DNA of 64,000 bases from Mycobacterium sp. E1214 (GCF_001666755.1 NZ_LZJC01000097.1:22372-86371), one strand, 5' to 3'; shown: positions 18,024 to 27,071, counted from the stretch's first letter. Translations and numbers: made by a program. The notes: generated by a model from the sequence alone, not told the origin.

Positions 18024-19265
18024 ATGACGACATTCGCGCACGCGGGCGCCGCGACCGGCGCCCTGGTCATCCCGGAAACCCCCGACCTGGCCCGGCTGCG
18101 CCGCGAGACCGGCCGACGGCTGCGCGCGGCCATGGCCGAACGCGGCGTCGACGCGCTGGTCCTGTTGGGCAACAACGCGGTGGTCTACGCCACCGGGACC
18201 AGCTGGCCGCTGGGCGACGCGGGATTGTCCTACGTCGAGCGGCCGGTCGCCGTGGTGCTCGCCGATGACGAATGGCCGCACCTGTTCTTGCCGTTTCGAG
18301 AAGGCGCCGCGCTCGAGGCGGGTCTGCCCGCCGACCACCTGCACGGACCGGTCTATCTCGAATTCGACGAGGGCGTCGAGCAATTCGCGCGGGCGCTGGC
18401 CGACCTGATCCCGGCACCGGCGGTGGTCGCGGTCGACGAGTTCACCGGCGCCATGTCACGCGCCACCAAGCGGTTGTTTCCGCACGGGGCACCCGTGGAC
18501 GCCGCCGCCGTGGTCAGCGCCGCGAAGGCCGTGAAGACTCCCGACGAACTGTCCTGCATCCGCACGGCGATCCGCATCACCGACGAGGCGATGGTCGAGG
18601 TGCAACGCGGGCTGGCCCCCGGAATCCGCCAGATCGACCTGTCCGCACGCTTCCTGCGCCGCGCCTTCGAGCTGGGCGCCACGGCAAGCATGCTGGAACC
18701 CATCTGGCAGGTGATGCCGCCCAGCAAGGCCGACGGCGTGTGGACCACGCACGGGGATTTGGCGCTGCCGTTGCTCACCACCGAGCGGGAGTTGGCCGAC
18801 GGCGACGTGCTGTGGACCGACGTCAGCATCACCTATCACGGGTACTGCTCCGATTTCGGGCGTACCTGGATCGTCGGTCGCGACCCGTCACCGCGCCAGC
18901 AAGCGCAGTTCGCCAGGTGGTTCGAGATCATGAGCGCGGTCCTGGGTGTCGCCAGGGCCGGCGCCACGGCGGCCGACCTGGGCCGGGCCGCGATCGACGC
19001 CAACGGCGGCACCAAGCCCTGGCTGCCGCACTTCTACCTGGGACACGGCATCGGGGTGAACGCCGCCGAAATGCCGATGATCGGCACCGATCTCGGCACC
19101 GAGTTCGACGAGACCTTCGTGTTGCAAGCCGGCATGGTGCTGGTCTTGGAGCCGGTGGTGTGGGAGGACGGCACCGGCGGTTACCGCAGCGAAGAGGTCC
19201 TGGTCATCACCGAGGAGGGCTGGATCCGATTGACCGACTACCCGTATGACCCCTATGGCAACTGA
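18024..19265 (+). CDS. M24-family (creatinase/Xaa-Pro peptidase fold) metalloenzyme
   Basis: A 413-residue pita-bread-fold protein. The N-terminal creatinase-like domain (about 1-165) is followed by the M24 catalytic domain. All five metal ligands are visible: Asp266 in WTDVS, Asp277 in CSDFGRTW, His341 in LGHGIG, Glu376 in LEPVVW and Glu390 in YRSEE. It could therefore be an active dinuclear-metal C-N hydrolase. ATG 18024 lies 4 bases after the amidohydrolase stop. It overlaps the next gene, a second M24 protein that has lost these ligands. Peptidase activity on a peptide is not the only option; hydrolysis of a small amide fits a catabolic operon. Confidence 0.85.
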   Translation: MTTFAHAGAATGALVIPETPDLARLRRETGRRLRAAMAERGVDALVLLGNNAVVYATGTSWPLGDAGLSYVERPVAVVLADDEWPHLFLPFREGAALEAGLPADHLHGPVYLEFDEGVEQFARALADLIPAPAVVAVDEFTGAMSRATKRLFPHGAPVDAAAVVSAAKAVKTPDELSCIRTAIRITDEAMVEVQRGLAPGIRQIDLSARFLRRAFELGATASMLEPIWQVMPPSKADGVWTTHGDLALPLLTTERELADGDVLWTDVSITYHGYCSDFGRTWIVGRDPSPRQQAQFARWFEIMSAVLGVARAGATAADLGRAAIDANGGTKPWLPHFYLGHGIGVNAAEMPMIGTDLGTEFDETFVLQAGMVLVLEPVVWEDGTGGYRSEEVLVITEEGWIRLTDYPYDPYGN

Positions 19266-20373
19266 AGTCCTGCCCGACGAGCGGGTGTTGCGCTCGGGCC
19301 GCCGGCGGCGTGCGCTCGAGCAGATGGCCGAGCACGGCCTCGACGTCCTGGTGCTCGGGCGGCAGGCCAACGTCCGCTACGTCACCGGCGCCCCGCAGCT
19401 ATGGGTCGCCGGCACCAGGCCGTTCGGCCCAACCTGTGTCCTGGTGCGCGCGACCGGGGCGATCCATCTGCTTAGCACCTGGGACGAGGGTGTGCCGGAG
19501 GACATCCCGCACGAGAACCTCTACGGCATTTCGTGGAACCCGATGAACACCGTGGCGGCCCTGCAGCGCATCGAGGGTGCCGCCACCGCACGCCGCGTCG
19601 GAACCGACGCGCTGTCACCTGTGTTCGCGCGCCTGCTGCCGACCGCCTTTCCGCGCGCCGACCTGGTCGACGGCGAGCTCGCGATGCGCGCGGCCAGACG
19701 CATCAAAACGGCCGAGGAAGTCGTCGCGCTGCGCGAGGCGATCGCGGTCGCGGAGTCCGGCCTCGCCGCCGCCGTGTCCGAGTTGCGCCCGGGGGTGGGC
19801 GAGCAGGAGTTGGCCGGGGTTCTGCTCGAAGCCGTCGCGGCCGGTGGTGTCAGCACACCGTCCAACCAGGACGTCGCCTGGGTGACGTCGCGCGAGCACC
19901 CCTGGCGGCGCGGCCACGGGGACGGCCGCGTGAAAGACGGTGACCTGGTGGCCTTCTCGGCCGGCGTCTTGGCGGGGGGGTACATCGGAGAGGTGGGACG
20001 AACCTGGCCCGCCGGTCAGCACCGCACCGCCGCCGACCTTTATCGGCGCTGGGACAGGTTGTGGGACAACCTGTTCCAGGCGTGCCGGGCGGGTGCGCCG
20101 GCCAGTGACCTGCTCGCGGCGTATCCCGCCGCGGGCGAGCCGGAGCCACCGTTACCCGTGGCGCGCGGCTTGGGCATGGGGTTCGACCCGCCCGTCGTCG
20201 CGCACCGGCTGCCGCAGACGGCCGCCACCGAGCGACTGGCGGCGGGAATGGTGCTCTCGGTGACCGGGTACGTGTGGGAGCGGGGCGCCGGAGCGGTGTT
20301 CGGGCGCCAGGCGGTGCTGATCGGCGCCGACGGTCCCGACATCCTGACCCGCAGCCCGTTCTGGCGGCCCTGA
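19246..20373 (+). CDS. M24-fold protein lacking the metal ligands
   Basis: A 375-residue paralogue of the preceding gene, which it overlaps by 20 bases (ATG 19255 is an alternative start). The fold is recognisable from VLVLGRQANVRYVTGAP and the VGRTWPAG region, but the five metal positions are changed: the first Asp falls in AFSAGVL, the second is Glu in IGEVGRTW, the His is Leu in GLGMGF, and both C-terminal Glu positions are non-acidic (SVTGYV, FGRQAV). Either it is metal-free, as creatinase itself is, or it is a non-catalytic partner of the upstream protein. Co-translation suggests the two are made together and may form a heteromer. Confidence 0.78.
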   Translation: MTPMATEVLPDERVLRSGRRRRALEQMAEHGLDVLVLGRQANVRYVTGAPQLWVAGTRPFGPTCVLVRATGAIHLLSTWDEGVPEDIPHENLYGISWNPMNTVAALQRIEGAATARRVGTDALSPVFARLLPTAFPRADLVDGELAMRAARRIKTAEEVVALREAIAVAESGLAAAVSELRPGVGEQELAGVLLEAVAAGGVSTPSNQDVAWVTSREHPWRRGHGDGRVKDGDLVAFSAGVLAGGYIGEVGRTWPAGQHRTAADLYRRWDRLWDNLFQACRAGAPASDLLAAYPAAGEPEPPLPVARGLGMGFDPPVVAHRLPQTAATERLAAGMVLSVTGYVWERGAGAVFGRQAVLIGADGPDILTRSPFWRP

Positions 20374-20440
20374 CGGTGCCCACGCAACCGGCGGTCGAGT
20401 CGCGTACGACCGGCACCACGAAGGGCAGAGCGAAGCGACG

Positions 20441-22852
20441 GTGACGCAGCCACCACTGACCGGCTACACGGTGGTCGACCTGTCCAGCGGCATCGCCGGC
20501 GCCTACTGCACCAAGCTGCTCGCCGACGGTGGCGCCGAGGTGGTGAAAGTCGAGGCCCCCGAGGGTGATCCGCTGCGGCTGTGGTCGGCCTCCGGCGCCG
20601 CCGTCCCGGCCGGCGGCGACGGTGCCCTGTTCACCTACCTGGCGGGGGCGAAGCACAGCGTGGTCGCCGACCCCGCCAACGCAGGCGACGCCGAGCTGGT
20701 GCATCGGCTACTGGCCGCGGCCGACGCGGTGATCTGGTCGGCGGGCTCGCGGGTCGCCGACGCGGCGGTGTTCGCGCCGGAGGCCATCGGTGAGCGCCAC
20801 CCGCACCTCACCGTCACCTCCATCACCCCGTTCGGGCTGCACGGCCCCTGGCGGGACAAACCGGCGACCGAATTCACGTTGCAGGCCTGGTCAGGCGGTA
20901 TCGTCGGGCTCGGCCGCGGCGAGCAGCAACGCGCGCCCGTCTTCGTCGGCGGCCAGGTCGGGGAATACCTGGCCGGCGCCTACGCGAGCGCGGCGACCCT
21001 GGCGTCGCGATGGCGCCGAATCGCCGGTGGCGCGGGCGAATTGCTGGATCTGTCGATGCTGGAGACGGACATCCTGTGCCTCACCTACTACCCGGTCACC
21101 TACCACGACGTGCTGGGCAGGCCATGGCGGGACCTGCGGCGGCCGACGATCCCGGGGGTGGCTCAAGCCAAGGACGGCCTGGTCAGTCTCGGCTGCGGCA
21201 CCGCGCAGCAATGGTTCGACCTGTGCGCGATGGTCGGCCACCCGGAGTGGATCGACGAAGACTCGGCGTTGTCGATCACCGAGCAGGCCAACATCCACGC
21301 GGAGGACATCTTCGCCTGGCTCACCGACACCCCGGTCGACGAAGTCCGCGAGCTGGCCGCGGCGTTTCGCATCCCGCACGCGCCCGTGGGCAACGGCGCG
21401 AACCTGACGTCGTTCGACCAGTTCGTCGAGCGCGGCTGCTTCGCGCGCAACCCGCGCGACGGCTTCGACCAGCCGAACCCCCCGTATCGGTTGCGGCCCG
21501 TCCAGCTGCCCCGGCCGCGGCCGGCACCGCGGCTGGGGGAGCACACGCAGCGCTACCGCGCCGCGCAACCGCCGCCCCGCCCGGCGCCCGCGGGTCCCGG
21601 GAAGCCGTTGCCGTTCAGCGGGACTCGTGTTCTCGACCTGACGACGTTCTGGGCCGGTCCGTGCGCCACTCACTTCCTGGCCCTGCTCGGCGCGGAGGTC
21701 ATCCACGTCGAATCCACCCGTCGGCCCGACGGCACCCGGCTGATCGCCGGCATCCCCACCGCCGAGGAGCGCTGGTGGGAAAGGTCTCCCATCTTCGAGG
21801 CCTTGAACACCAACAAGAAGGGGGTGACGCTGGACCTGCAGGACCCCCGCGGCCGGGACCTGCTGCGTGGCCTCATCGCCACGTCGGACGTCGTCGTCGA
21901 GAACTTCACGCCGCGGGTGCTCGACCACATCGGCCTCGACTTCGCCGCCGCGCAATCGTTGCGGCGAGACATCGTCATGGTGCGGATGCCCGGCTTCGGT
22001 TTGGAGGGGCCCTGGCGCGACAACCCGGCGTTCGCCTACGTCATCGAGGCCGCGTCGGGGGTGAGCTGGCTCACCGGTTACCCGGACCGCACGCCCTATG
22101 ACCCCTACTCGATCGGTGACGCCTGCGCCGGTGTGCACGCCGTCAACGCCATCATGCTGGCCCTGGAGCACCGAAGGCGCACCGGGGACGGGGTTTTCAT
22201 CGAGGCGACGATGGTCGACGCCGCGCTGAGCATCGCCGCCGAGCAGGTGATCGAGCATTCGGCGTACGGGGCGCTGCTGGAGCGCGCCGGCAACCGCGGG
22301 CCCACGGCCGCCCCGCAAAACCTCTATCTGAGCGGCGATGTCGACGAATTCGGGCGGCTCGACAGTTGGGTCGCCATCGCGGTCGAGACCGACGAGCAGT
22401 GGAACAGCCTCTGCGCCGCGCTCGACTCGCCCGCGTGGGCGACCGGTCCGGAGCTCGCCACGGCGGCCGGCCGGCGCGAGCATCACGATCTCATCGACGA
22501 GCGGCTCGCCGCGTGGTGCGCGCCGCGCGGCCGCGACGCCATCGTCGCCACCCTGTGGGACGCCGGCGTGCCGGTGGCCAAAGTGCTGCAGCCGCACCGG
22601 CAGACCGAGCTGGAGCAGCTGACGTTTCGTGGGTTCTTCGAAACGGTCGACCACCCGGTCAACGGCCCGGCACGGCTTTCCACGCTGCCGGTGCGGTCGT
22701 CGGCCGGGCCGCACACGTTTCACACCGAGCCTGCCCCGCTCCTCGGGCAGCACAACCGTTTACTGCTGGCCGAGTTGGGTCTGTCCGATGCGCAGATCGC
22801 CGCGCTCGAGGCCGACGGCGTGATTGGCAGCGCGCCGGCGATGGGCGGCTGA
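20441..22852 (+). CDS. Double CaiB/BaiF-type (class III) CoA-transferase fusion
   Basis: An 803-residue protein made of two class III CoA-transferase modules: residues 1 to about 375, and about 392-803, joined by a Pro-rich linker. Each starts with a typical strand (VVDLSSGIAGAYCTKLLAD; VLDLTTFWAGPCATHFLALL). The position of the catalytic Asp is Asp593 in ATMVDAAL of the second module but Glu208 in LSMLETDIL of the first. Most family members are single modules that dimerise as interlocked rings, so this fusion would give a built-in asymmetric dimer. It would transfer CoA to a carboxylate produced by the operon. GTG 20441 follows the M24 pair by 67 bases, and it ends 6 bases before the SDR. 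Confidence 0.88.
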   Translation: MTQPPLTGYTVVDLSSGIAGAYCTKLLADGGAEVVKVEAPEGDPLRLWSASGAAVPAGGDGALFTYLAGAKHSVVADPANAGDAELVHRLLAAADAVIWSAGSRVADAAVFAPEAIGERHPHLTVTSITPFGLHGPWRDKPATEFTLQAWSGGIVGLGRGEQQRAPVFVGGQVGEYLAGAYASAATLASRWRRIAGGAGELLDLSMLETDILCLTYYPVTYHDVLGRPWRDLRRPTIPGVAQAKDGLVSLGCGTAQQWFDLCAMVGHPEWIDEDSALSITEQANIHAEDIFAWLTDTPVDEVRELAAAFRIPHAPVGNGANLTSFDQFVERGCFARNPRDGFDQPNPPYRLRPVQLPRPRPAPRLGEHTQRYRAAQPPPRPAPAGPGKPLPFSGTRVLDLTTFWAGPCATHFLALLGAEVIHVESTRRPDGTRLIAGIPTAEERWWERSPIFEALNTNKKGVTLDLQDPRGRDLLRGLIATSDVVVENFTPRVLDHIGLDFAAAQSLRRDIVMVRMPGFGLEGPWRDNPAFAYVIEAASGVSWLTGYPDRTPYDPYSIGDACAGVHAVNAIMLALEHRRRTGDGVFIEATMVDAALSIAAEQVIEHSAYGALLERAGNRGPTAAPQNLYLSGDVDEFGRLDSWVAIAVETDEQWNSLCAALDSPAWATGPELATAAGRREHHDLIDERLAAWCAPRGRDAIVATLWDAGVPVAKVLQPHRQTELEQLTFRGFFETVDHPVNGPARLSTLPVRSSAGPHTFHTEPAPLLGQHNRLLLAELGLSDAQIAALEADGVIGSAPAMGG

Positions 22853-22858
22853 TCACCG

Positions 22859-23665
22859 ATGGCCATCGACCCGGCCGACATCCTGCTCACGGGGCAGGTG
22901 GCCGTGGTGACCGGCGGGGGAGCCGGGATCGGCCGCGGAATCGCGGCCGGGCTCGCCGCATTCGGCGCCCGCGTCGCCATCTGGGAACGCGACCCGCAGT
23001 CCTGCGCGCTGGCGGCGAAAAGCATTGGCGCCCTTGGTATCCCAACCGACGTCCGGGACGGCGCGCAGGTCGACGCCGCGCTGCAGCGCACCCTCGACGA
23101 GCTCGGCACGCCGACCGTCCTGGTCAACAACGCCGGCGGCGTGTTCTCGTCGCCGCTGTTGCAGACCAGCGAGAACGGCTGGGACGCCCTGTACCGCGCC
23201 AACCTGCGCCACGTCCTGCTGTGCAGCCAGCGCGTCGCGCGGCGGATGGTCGCGGCCCAACTGCGCGGCAGCATCATCTCGCTCACCTCGATCGAGGGCG
23301 TGCGCGCGGCGCCCGGATACGCGGCATACGCCGCGGCCAAGGCCGGGGTCATCAACTACACGAAGACGGCCGCGCTGGAATTGGCGCCGCACGGCATCCG
23401 GGTCAACGCGATAGCGCCCGACATCACGCTTACCGAGGGGCTGGCCCAACTCGGCGGCGAGGCGGCGTCGAGCCGGATCGGCCAGGTCGTTCCCCTGGGG
23501 CGTCCCGGCCATGTCGACGAAATCGCCAACGCTGCGGTCTTTTTAGCGTCGAGGATGTCGGCCTACGTGACCGGGCAGACGCTGCACATCGACGGCGGGA
23601 CCCATGCCGCGGGTGGCTGGTATCGGGATCCGCACACCGGTGACTACCGCCTCGGACCCGCATGA
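22859..23665 (+). CDS. Classical SDR oxidoreductase
   Basis: A 268-residue SDR with the cofactor motif TGGGAGIG (about residues 20-27), VNNAGGVF, Ser in SLTSIEGVRA, YAAAKAG (Tyr-x3-Lys) and the C-terminal YVTGQTLHIDGGTHAAG. It starts 6 bases after the CoA-transferase gene and is the last gene of the rightward TetR-controlled unit. It converges with the cupin gene, with 7 bases between stops and no visible terminator. It probably oxidises a hydroxy intermediate, possibly as a CoA thioester. Confidence 0.87.
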   Translation: MAIDPADILLTGQVAVVTGGGAGIGRGIAAGLAAFGARVAIWERDPQSCALAAKSIGALGIPTDVRDGAQVDAALQRTLDELGTPTVLVNNAGGVFSSPLLQTSENGWDALYRANLRHVLLCSQRVARRMVAAQLRGSIISLTSIEGVRAAPGYAAYAAAKAGVINYTKTAALELAPHGIRVNAIAPDITLTEGLAQLGGEAASSRIGQVVPLGRPGHVDEIANAAVFLASRMSAYVTGQTLHIDGGTHAAGGWYRDPHTGDYRLGPA

Positions 23666-23672
23666 CGCCTCG

Positions 23673-24209
23673 TCAGCCGGAGAATACCGGCAGGTCGATG
23701 CCGACGGCCGCGTTCTGCTCCGGGCTCGCCAGCGTATAGCCGTACTTCTGTGTGATGGCGACGAAATGCCGCAGCCGGTCGGCCGTCACCGCAATGGGCT
23801 CGCCCGTCGACGGCAGGCCGACCTCGGTGAAGAATTTCCCCATCCGCAGGGTGGTGACGATGAGGTCCACTGCCGGTTCGTCGGAGACGTTGCGGTGCGC
23901 GTGCAGCACGCCGCCGGGTATCCGCACGTAATCGCCGGCGTGGGCGTCCTGCCACCGCAATCCGCGATCGCTCTCGATCAGCACCTGATGGGTGCCCGCG
24001 AGGATCAGGAAGTCCTCGGCGTCGGGGTGGCTGTGCAGCGGCACCGTGACGCCGGGCGGCACCACGGCGCGCATCACGCAGAACTGGCCGTGTTCCTCAT
24101 CGGACCACGTGACGAACTCCACGCTGGGCCCGAACACCTCGAACGCCTCTCTGGCCGTGCCCGCCGCGATCCGGTAAAGCACCTCGGCAGTCGCCGATTC
24201 CGCGCACAT
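23673..24209 (-). CDS. Cupin-domain protein
   Basis: A 178-residue single-domain cupin. The core carries the two cupin motifs: VPLHSHPDAEDFLILAG (His, His, Glu) and YVRIPGGVLHAHRN (His), enough to bind a metal. Small cupins in catabolic clusters may be dioxygenases, isomerases or sensors; nothing here decides between them. ATG 24209 has GGAGAGGG just upstream, which rules against a longer frame. It is the last gene of a leftward group with two SDRs and a TetR gene. Confidence 0.82.
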   Translation of the reverse strand: MCAESATAEVLYRIAAGTAREAFEVFGPSVEFVTWSDEEHGQFCVMRAVVPPGVTVPLHSHPDAEDFLILAGTHQVLIESDRGLRWQDAHAGDYVRIPGGVLHAHRNVSDEPAVDLIVTTLRMGKFFTEVGLPSTGEPIAVTADRLRHFVAITQKYGYTLASPEQNAAVGIDLPVFSG

Positions 24210-24291
24210 GCTTTGCCCTCTCCGGGGCGTCCGCCGATCGCCGCCGCCTCTGGACACGGCGCGCGGCACCCGGCGGTTCACCGGATCCCGG

Positions 24292-25119
24292 CTAGTGCTG
24301 CCAGCCCTCGGCGGCCTGCTCCTCGAAGGCGCGGTCGATGCGCTCGAACCGGCGGCGGATCGACGCGCGGGCGGCCGCGTGCGGCAGGACGTACAAGCGG
24401 TTGGCCAGGATCGCCTCGGCCGTCAGGCGGGCGACGTCGGCCGCGGTGACGGCCGCGTCCTGCGTTGGCAACTCCCCGGCCGCGGCCGGGGCGTCGTCGG
24501 CGGCGCGGATTCGCTCGGAGTTCGACAGCAGCGGGGTGTCGACCACCATCGGGCACAGCACCGATACCCCGATGCCCTCGGCCTTGACCTCACGCGCCAA
24601 CGTCTCCGCCAGCCCGACCACGCCGTACTTCGCCACGCCGTAGGTGCCCATCCCGGCGTTGGGCACCAGGCCGGCGAACGACGCGGTGAACGCGATGTGC
24701 CCGCCCGTGCCCTGCGCGAGCAACCGCGGCAGGAAGGCCTCGACGGCGTGGATCGAACCCCACAGGTCGATGTCGATGATGCAGCGCCAGTCGTCGTGCG
24801 TCATCTGCGCGATGGGGCCGCCGACGAAGATGCCGGCGTTGCTGAACACGACGTCGACGCGGCCGAGCAACCGGAAGGCTTCGTCGGCCAGTCCCAGCAT
24901 CTCGTCGAGATCCCGGACGTCACACCCGACGCCGTGCGCGTCGAATCCCGCTGCGCGCAGCCCATTCACCGCCCGTTCGAGCGCGGGCCGATCGACGTCG
25001 GAAAGCACCAGCCGCGCGCCGCGGCGGCCGAACTCGGCGGCAGTGGCCAGGCCGATGCCGCTGGCGCCGCCGGTGATCACCGCGCCGCGCCCCTCGAAAT
25101 CAGACAGGAATCCCTCCAC
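24292..25119 (-). CDS. Classical SDR oxidoreductase
   Basis: A 275-residue SDR with TGGASGIG near residue 17, FSNAGIFVGG in place of NNAG, the catalytic Ser in FTASFAGL, YGVAKYG (Tyr-x3-Lys) and LCPMVVDTPLL. The C-terminal 60 residues are Arg- and Ala-rich and lack the usual DGG end, a pattern common in mycobacterial SDRs that act on lipophilic alcohols. It follows the mycofactocin-type SDR by 11 bases on the same strand and is probably co-transcribed with it. Confidence 0.85.
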   Translation of the reverse strand: MEGFLSDFEGRGAVITGGASGIGLATAAEFGRRGARLVLSDVDRPALERAVNGLRAAGFDAHGVGCDVRDLDEMLGLADEAFRLLGRVDVVFSNAGIFVGGPIAQMTHDDWRCIIDIDLWGSIHAVEAFLPRLLAQGTGGHIAFTASFAGLVPNAGMGTYGVAKYGVVGLAETLAREVKAEGIGVSVLCPMVVDTPLLSNSERIRAADDAPAAAGELPTQDAAVTAADVARLTAEAILANRLYVLPHAAARASIRRRFERIDRAFEEQAAEGWQH

Positions 25120-25130
25120 GAGGCGGGACT

Positions 25131-25979
25131 CTATTTCAGGCAGCCACCCGCGTCGATCGGCAGGGTGACGCCCGTGACGTATCGCGATTCGTCGGACGCG
25201 AAGAACAAGACGCCGTTGCTGACGTCCACCGGCTCGACCCAGGGGATCGGCAGCGTGTGGAACAGGTGGCAGATCGGCGCCATGTCGTCGGGACCCGGAT
25301 TCTCCAGGTCCGGCCGGAACATCTTGAAGGTGCCGTCGTTGTGCAGCATCGGTGTCTTGACGTGCGTGGGGTGCACCGTGTTGACGCGAATCATGTGCTG
25401 CCCCAACTCAACCGCGAACGCCCGCATCAGGCCCACCACGCCGTGCTTGGCGGCGACGTAGTGGCCGGTGTGCGGGTAGGCCTTGAGGCCGCCGACCGAA
25501 CTGGTCAAGATGATCGAACCGCCGCGGCCACCGGCCAGCAGATGCGGCACACCGGCTTTCACGGTCTTCCAGACGCCGGCCAGGTTGATGTCGATCATCT
25601 CGGTCCAGTCTTCTTCGCTGGTCTTGTCCAAAGTCTCACCGCCGTTACCGATTCCGGCGTTCGCCACGATGATGTCGAGCCGGCCGAGCTGCTCCACGCC
25701 GGTGTCCACGGCCGCCTTGAGGGCGTCGTAGTCGCGCACGTCCACCTCGGCGGTGAAGATCCTGCGGTTGTGTCCCTTGACCAGATCGGCGGTCTCGGCG
25801 AGGTCTTCCGGCGTCGAGGCCGGGATGGCCGTATCCACCACGCCGTCGCGGATCGGCTTGCAGATGTCCACGGCGATGATGTCGGCGCCTTCCTGGGCCA
25901 ACCGCACCGCGTGGCTGCGGCCCTGACCACGTGCCGCCCCGGTGACGAAGGCGACCTTGCCCTCAACACGTCCAGTCAT
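25131..25979 (-). CDS. Mycofactocin-coupled SDR (NDMA-dependent type)
   Basis: A 282-residue SDR of the mycofactocin-associated subfamily. The N-terminal signature KVAFVTGAARGQGRSHAVRL and the following GADIIAVDICKPI are characteristic; YVAAKHG supplies the Tyr-x3-Lys and YVTGVTLPIDAGGCLK the C terminus. Such enzymes hold NAD(H) tightly and pass electrons to mycofactocin rather than to free NAD. No mycofactocin biosynthesis gene is in the window. A perfect GAGAAT-N3-ATTCTC site lies 142 bases upstream, so the TetR protein encoded next door probably controls it. Confidence 0.9.
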   Translation of the reverse strand: MTGRVEGKVAFVTGAARGQGRSHAVRLAQEGADIIAVDICKPIRDGVVDTAIPASTPEDLAETADLVKGHNRRIFTAEVDVRDYDALKAAVDTGVEQLGRLDIIVANAGIGNGGETLDKTSEEDWTEMIDINLAGVWKTVKAGVPHLLAGGRGGSIILTSSVGGLKAYPHTGHYVAAKHGVVGLMRAFAVELGQHMIRVNTVHPTHVKTPMLHNDGTFKMFRPDLENPGPDDMAPICHLFHTLPIPWVEPVDVSNGVLFFASDESRYVTGVTLPIDAGGCLK

Positions 25980-26120
25980 GGGCTACCTCAACTCCCGAGT
26001 AGTTCGATTGGCCTGACGGGCGCGGAACACCCTTTCGACTCCGCCGCTTGAACTCTGTCACCACCGGTCACCGAGTGTCAATGGCAGATTCGTTTTGGCT
26101 AATCTGAACTCTTCTTGGAA

Positions 26121-26135
26121 GAGAATTGCATTCTC
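26121..26135. promoter_or_regulatory. Operator site 1, GAGAATTGCATTCTC
   Basis: A perfect 6-3-6 palindrome between the stop of the TetR gene and the start of the mycofactocin-type SDR, which is transcribed away from it. It has the same half-sites as site 2 in the TetR/fadE intergenic region. Confidence 0.78.
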
Positions 26136-26180
26136 ACAGGTCGCGCGATACCCGCAGACCGGGCGGCACGGCGGGAGGGG

Positions 26181-26897
26181 TTACGCGACGAAGCCGCGCG
26201 AGCAGAAGTCCCACACCTCTTCGGCGGTGATCGGGTGCACCGTCGCGTCGTCGGAACCGCCGCTGGATTGCGCGATGAACATCACCGTCTGCATCGTCAT
26301 GGCGGCGATGCGCTTCGGGTTGATCGTGGAGCGCAGCGCGCCGGCCTCGCTGGCGGCCTCCATCAGCTCGGTGAGCAGGGCCAGCAGGGGTGCGTGGGCG
26401 ACCTTGACCTCGGCCGGGTGGGTCACCAGCAGCCGGGGGGCGAAGTCGGTGAACAGTGGCCGCTTGGCCGTCGGGTCCGGGCGGGACGCCTCGTAGAGCA
26501 ACTCGACCGCCACCTGCAACCGCTCTAGCGGGTCGGTGTGGCTTTCCGTCGCGGCGCGGATCTGGTCGGCCGAGCGGCTCAGCGCGTCTTCGAACAGGGC
26601 GAGCAGCAACTCGTGCTTGCCGTCGAACTGCAGGTAGAAGCTCCGCAGCGACTGGCGGGACCGGTCCACGACCTCCTGCACGGTAAAGTCGGTGCTGCCC
26701 TTTTCGATGATGATCGCCTGCGCGGCATCGAGGAAGCGCTGAACCCGTTGCGCCGCACGCAGTTTCGCCGTTTTGATGGAGCGCTCGACGGCGCGCTGCT
26801 TCCAGGCCGGCTCTTCGCTGGGAGTGGTCACGGCCGACTCGGATGATTGCCGCGCGGGGAGAACATGGTTGGACTCTACCGGAGAACGCCGTGACAT
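26181..26897 (-). CDS. TetR-family regulator, proposed controller of the GAGAAT regulon
   Basis: A 238-residue TetR-type protein. A basic N-terminal arm of about 40 residues precedes the helix-turn-helix (about residues 50-95, FTVQEVVDRSRQSLRSFYLQF region with FDGKHELLLALF). The remaining helices form the ligand domain. ATG 26897 has GAGGGGG upstream; GTG 26918 would add seven residues. Perfect palindromes flank the gene: one 56 bases upstream, shared with a divergent acyl-CoA dehydrogenase, and one beyond its stop in front of the SDR. Related sites precede operons as far as 61.4 kb. This supports an autoregulated repressor of a large local regulon. The ligand is unknown; an acyl-CoA is a reasonable guess. 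Confidence 0.88.
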   Translation of the reverse strand: MSRRSPVESNHVLPARQSSESAVTTPSEEPAWKQRAVERSIKTAKLRAAQRVQRFLDAAQAIIIEKGSTDFTVQEVVDRSRQSLRSFYLQFDGKHELLLALFEDALSRSADQIRAATESHTDPLERLQVAVELLYEASRPDPTAKRPLFTDFAPRLLVTHPAEVKVAHAPLLALLTELMEAASEAGALRSTINPKRIAAMTMQTVMFIAQSSGGSDDATVHPITAEEVWDFCSRGFVA

Positions 26898-26935
26898 CGC
26901 TGCGCTCGACCCCCTCACGGATCACGTGTTGGAGA

Positions 26936-26964
26936 TTGTAACTTGCTTCGCATGAGAATACTAT
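26936..26964 (+). promoter_or_regulatory. Promoter of the fadE gene at 27072
   Basis: TTGTAA (26936-26941), a 17-base spacer, then TACTAT (26959-26964) form a good sigma-70-like promoter facing right. The -10 lies inside the operator palindrome, so a bound repressor would block RNA polymerase directly. Confidence 0.6.
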
Positions 26965-26968
26965 TCTC
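26954..26968. promoter_or_regulatory. Operator site 2, GAGAATACTATTCTC
   Basis: A perfect 7-1-7 palindrome in the divergent region between the TetR gene and the acyl-CoA dehydrogenase gene. It overlaps the -10 of the rightward promoter. Its position fits both autoregulation and repression of the fadE gene. Confidence 0.85.
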
Positions 26969-27071
26969 TTAGACGCGTGTTTGGGAAGCGTTATCGCAAG
27001 AGCGAACCGTTCCGCCGGCGCAGCCGCCGCGGGCCGACACGGTGGCGCCCGACGGTATTGAGGGAAGAGAC

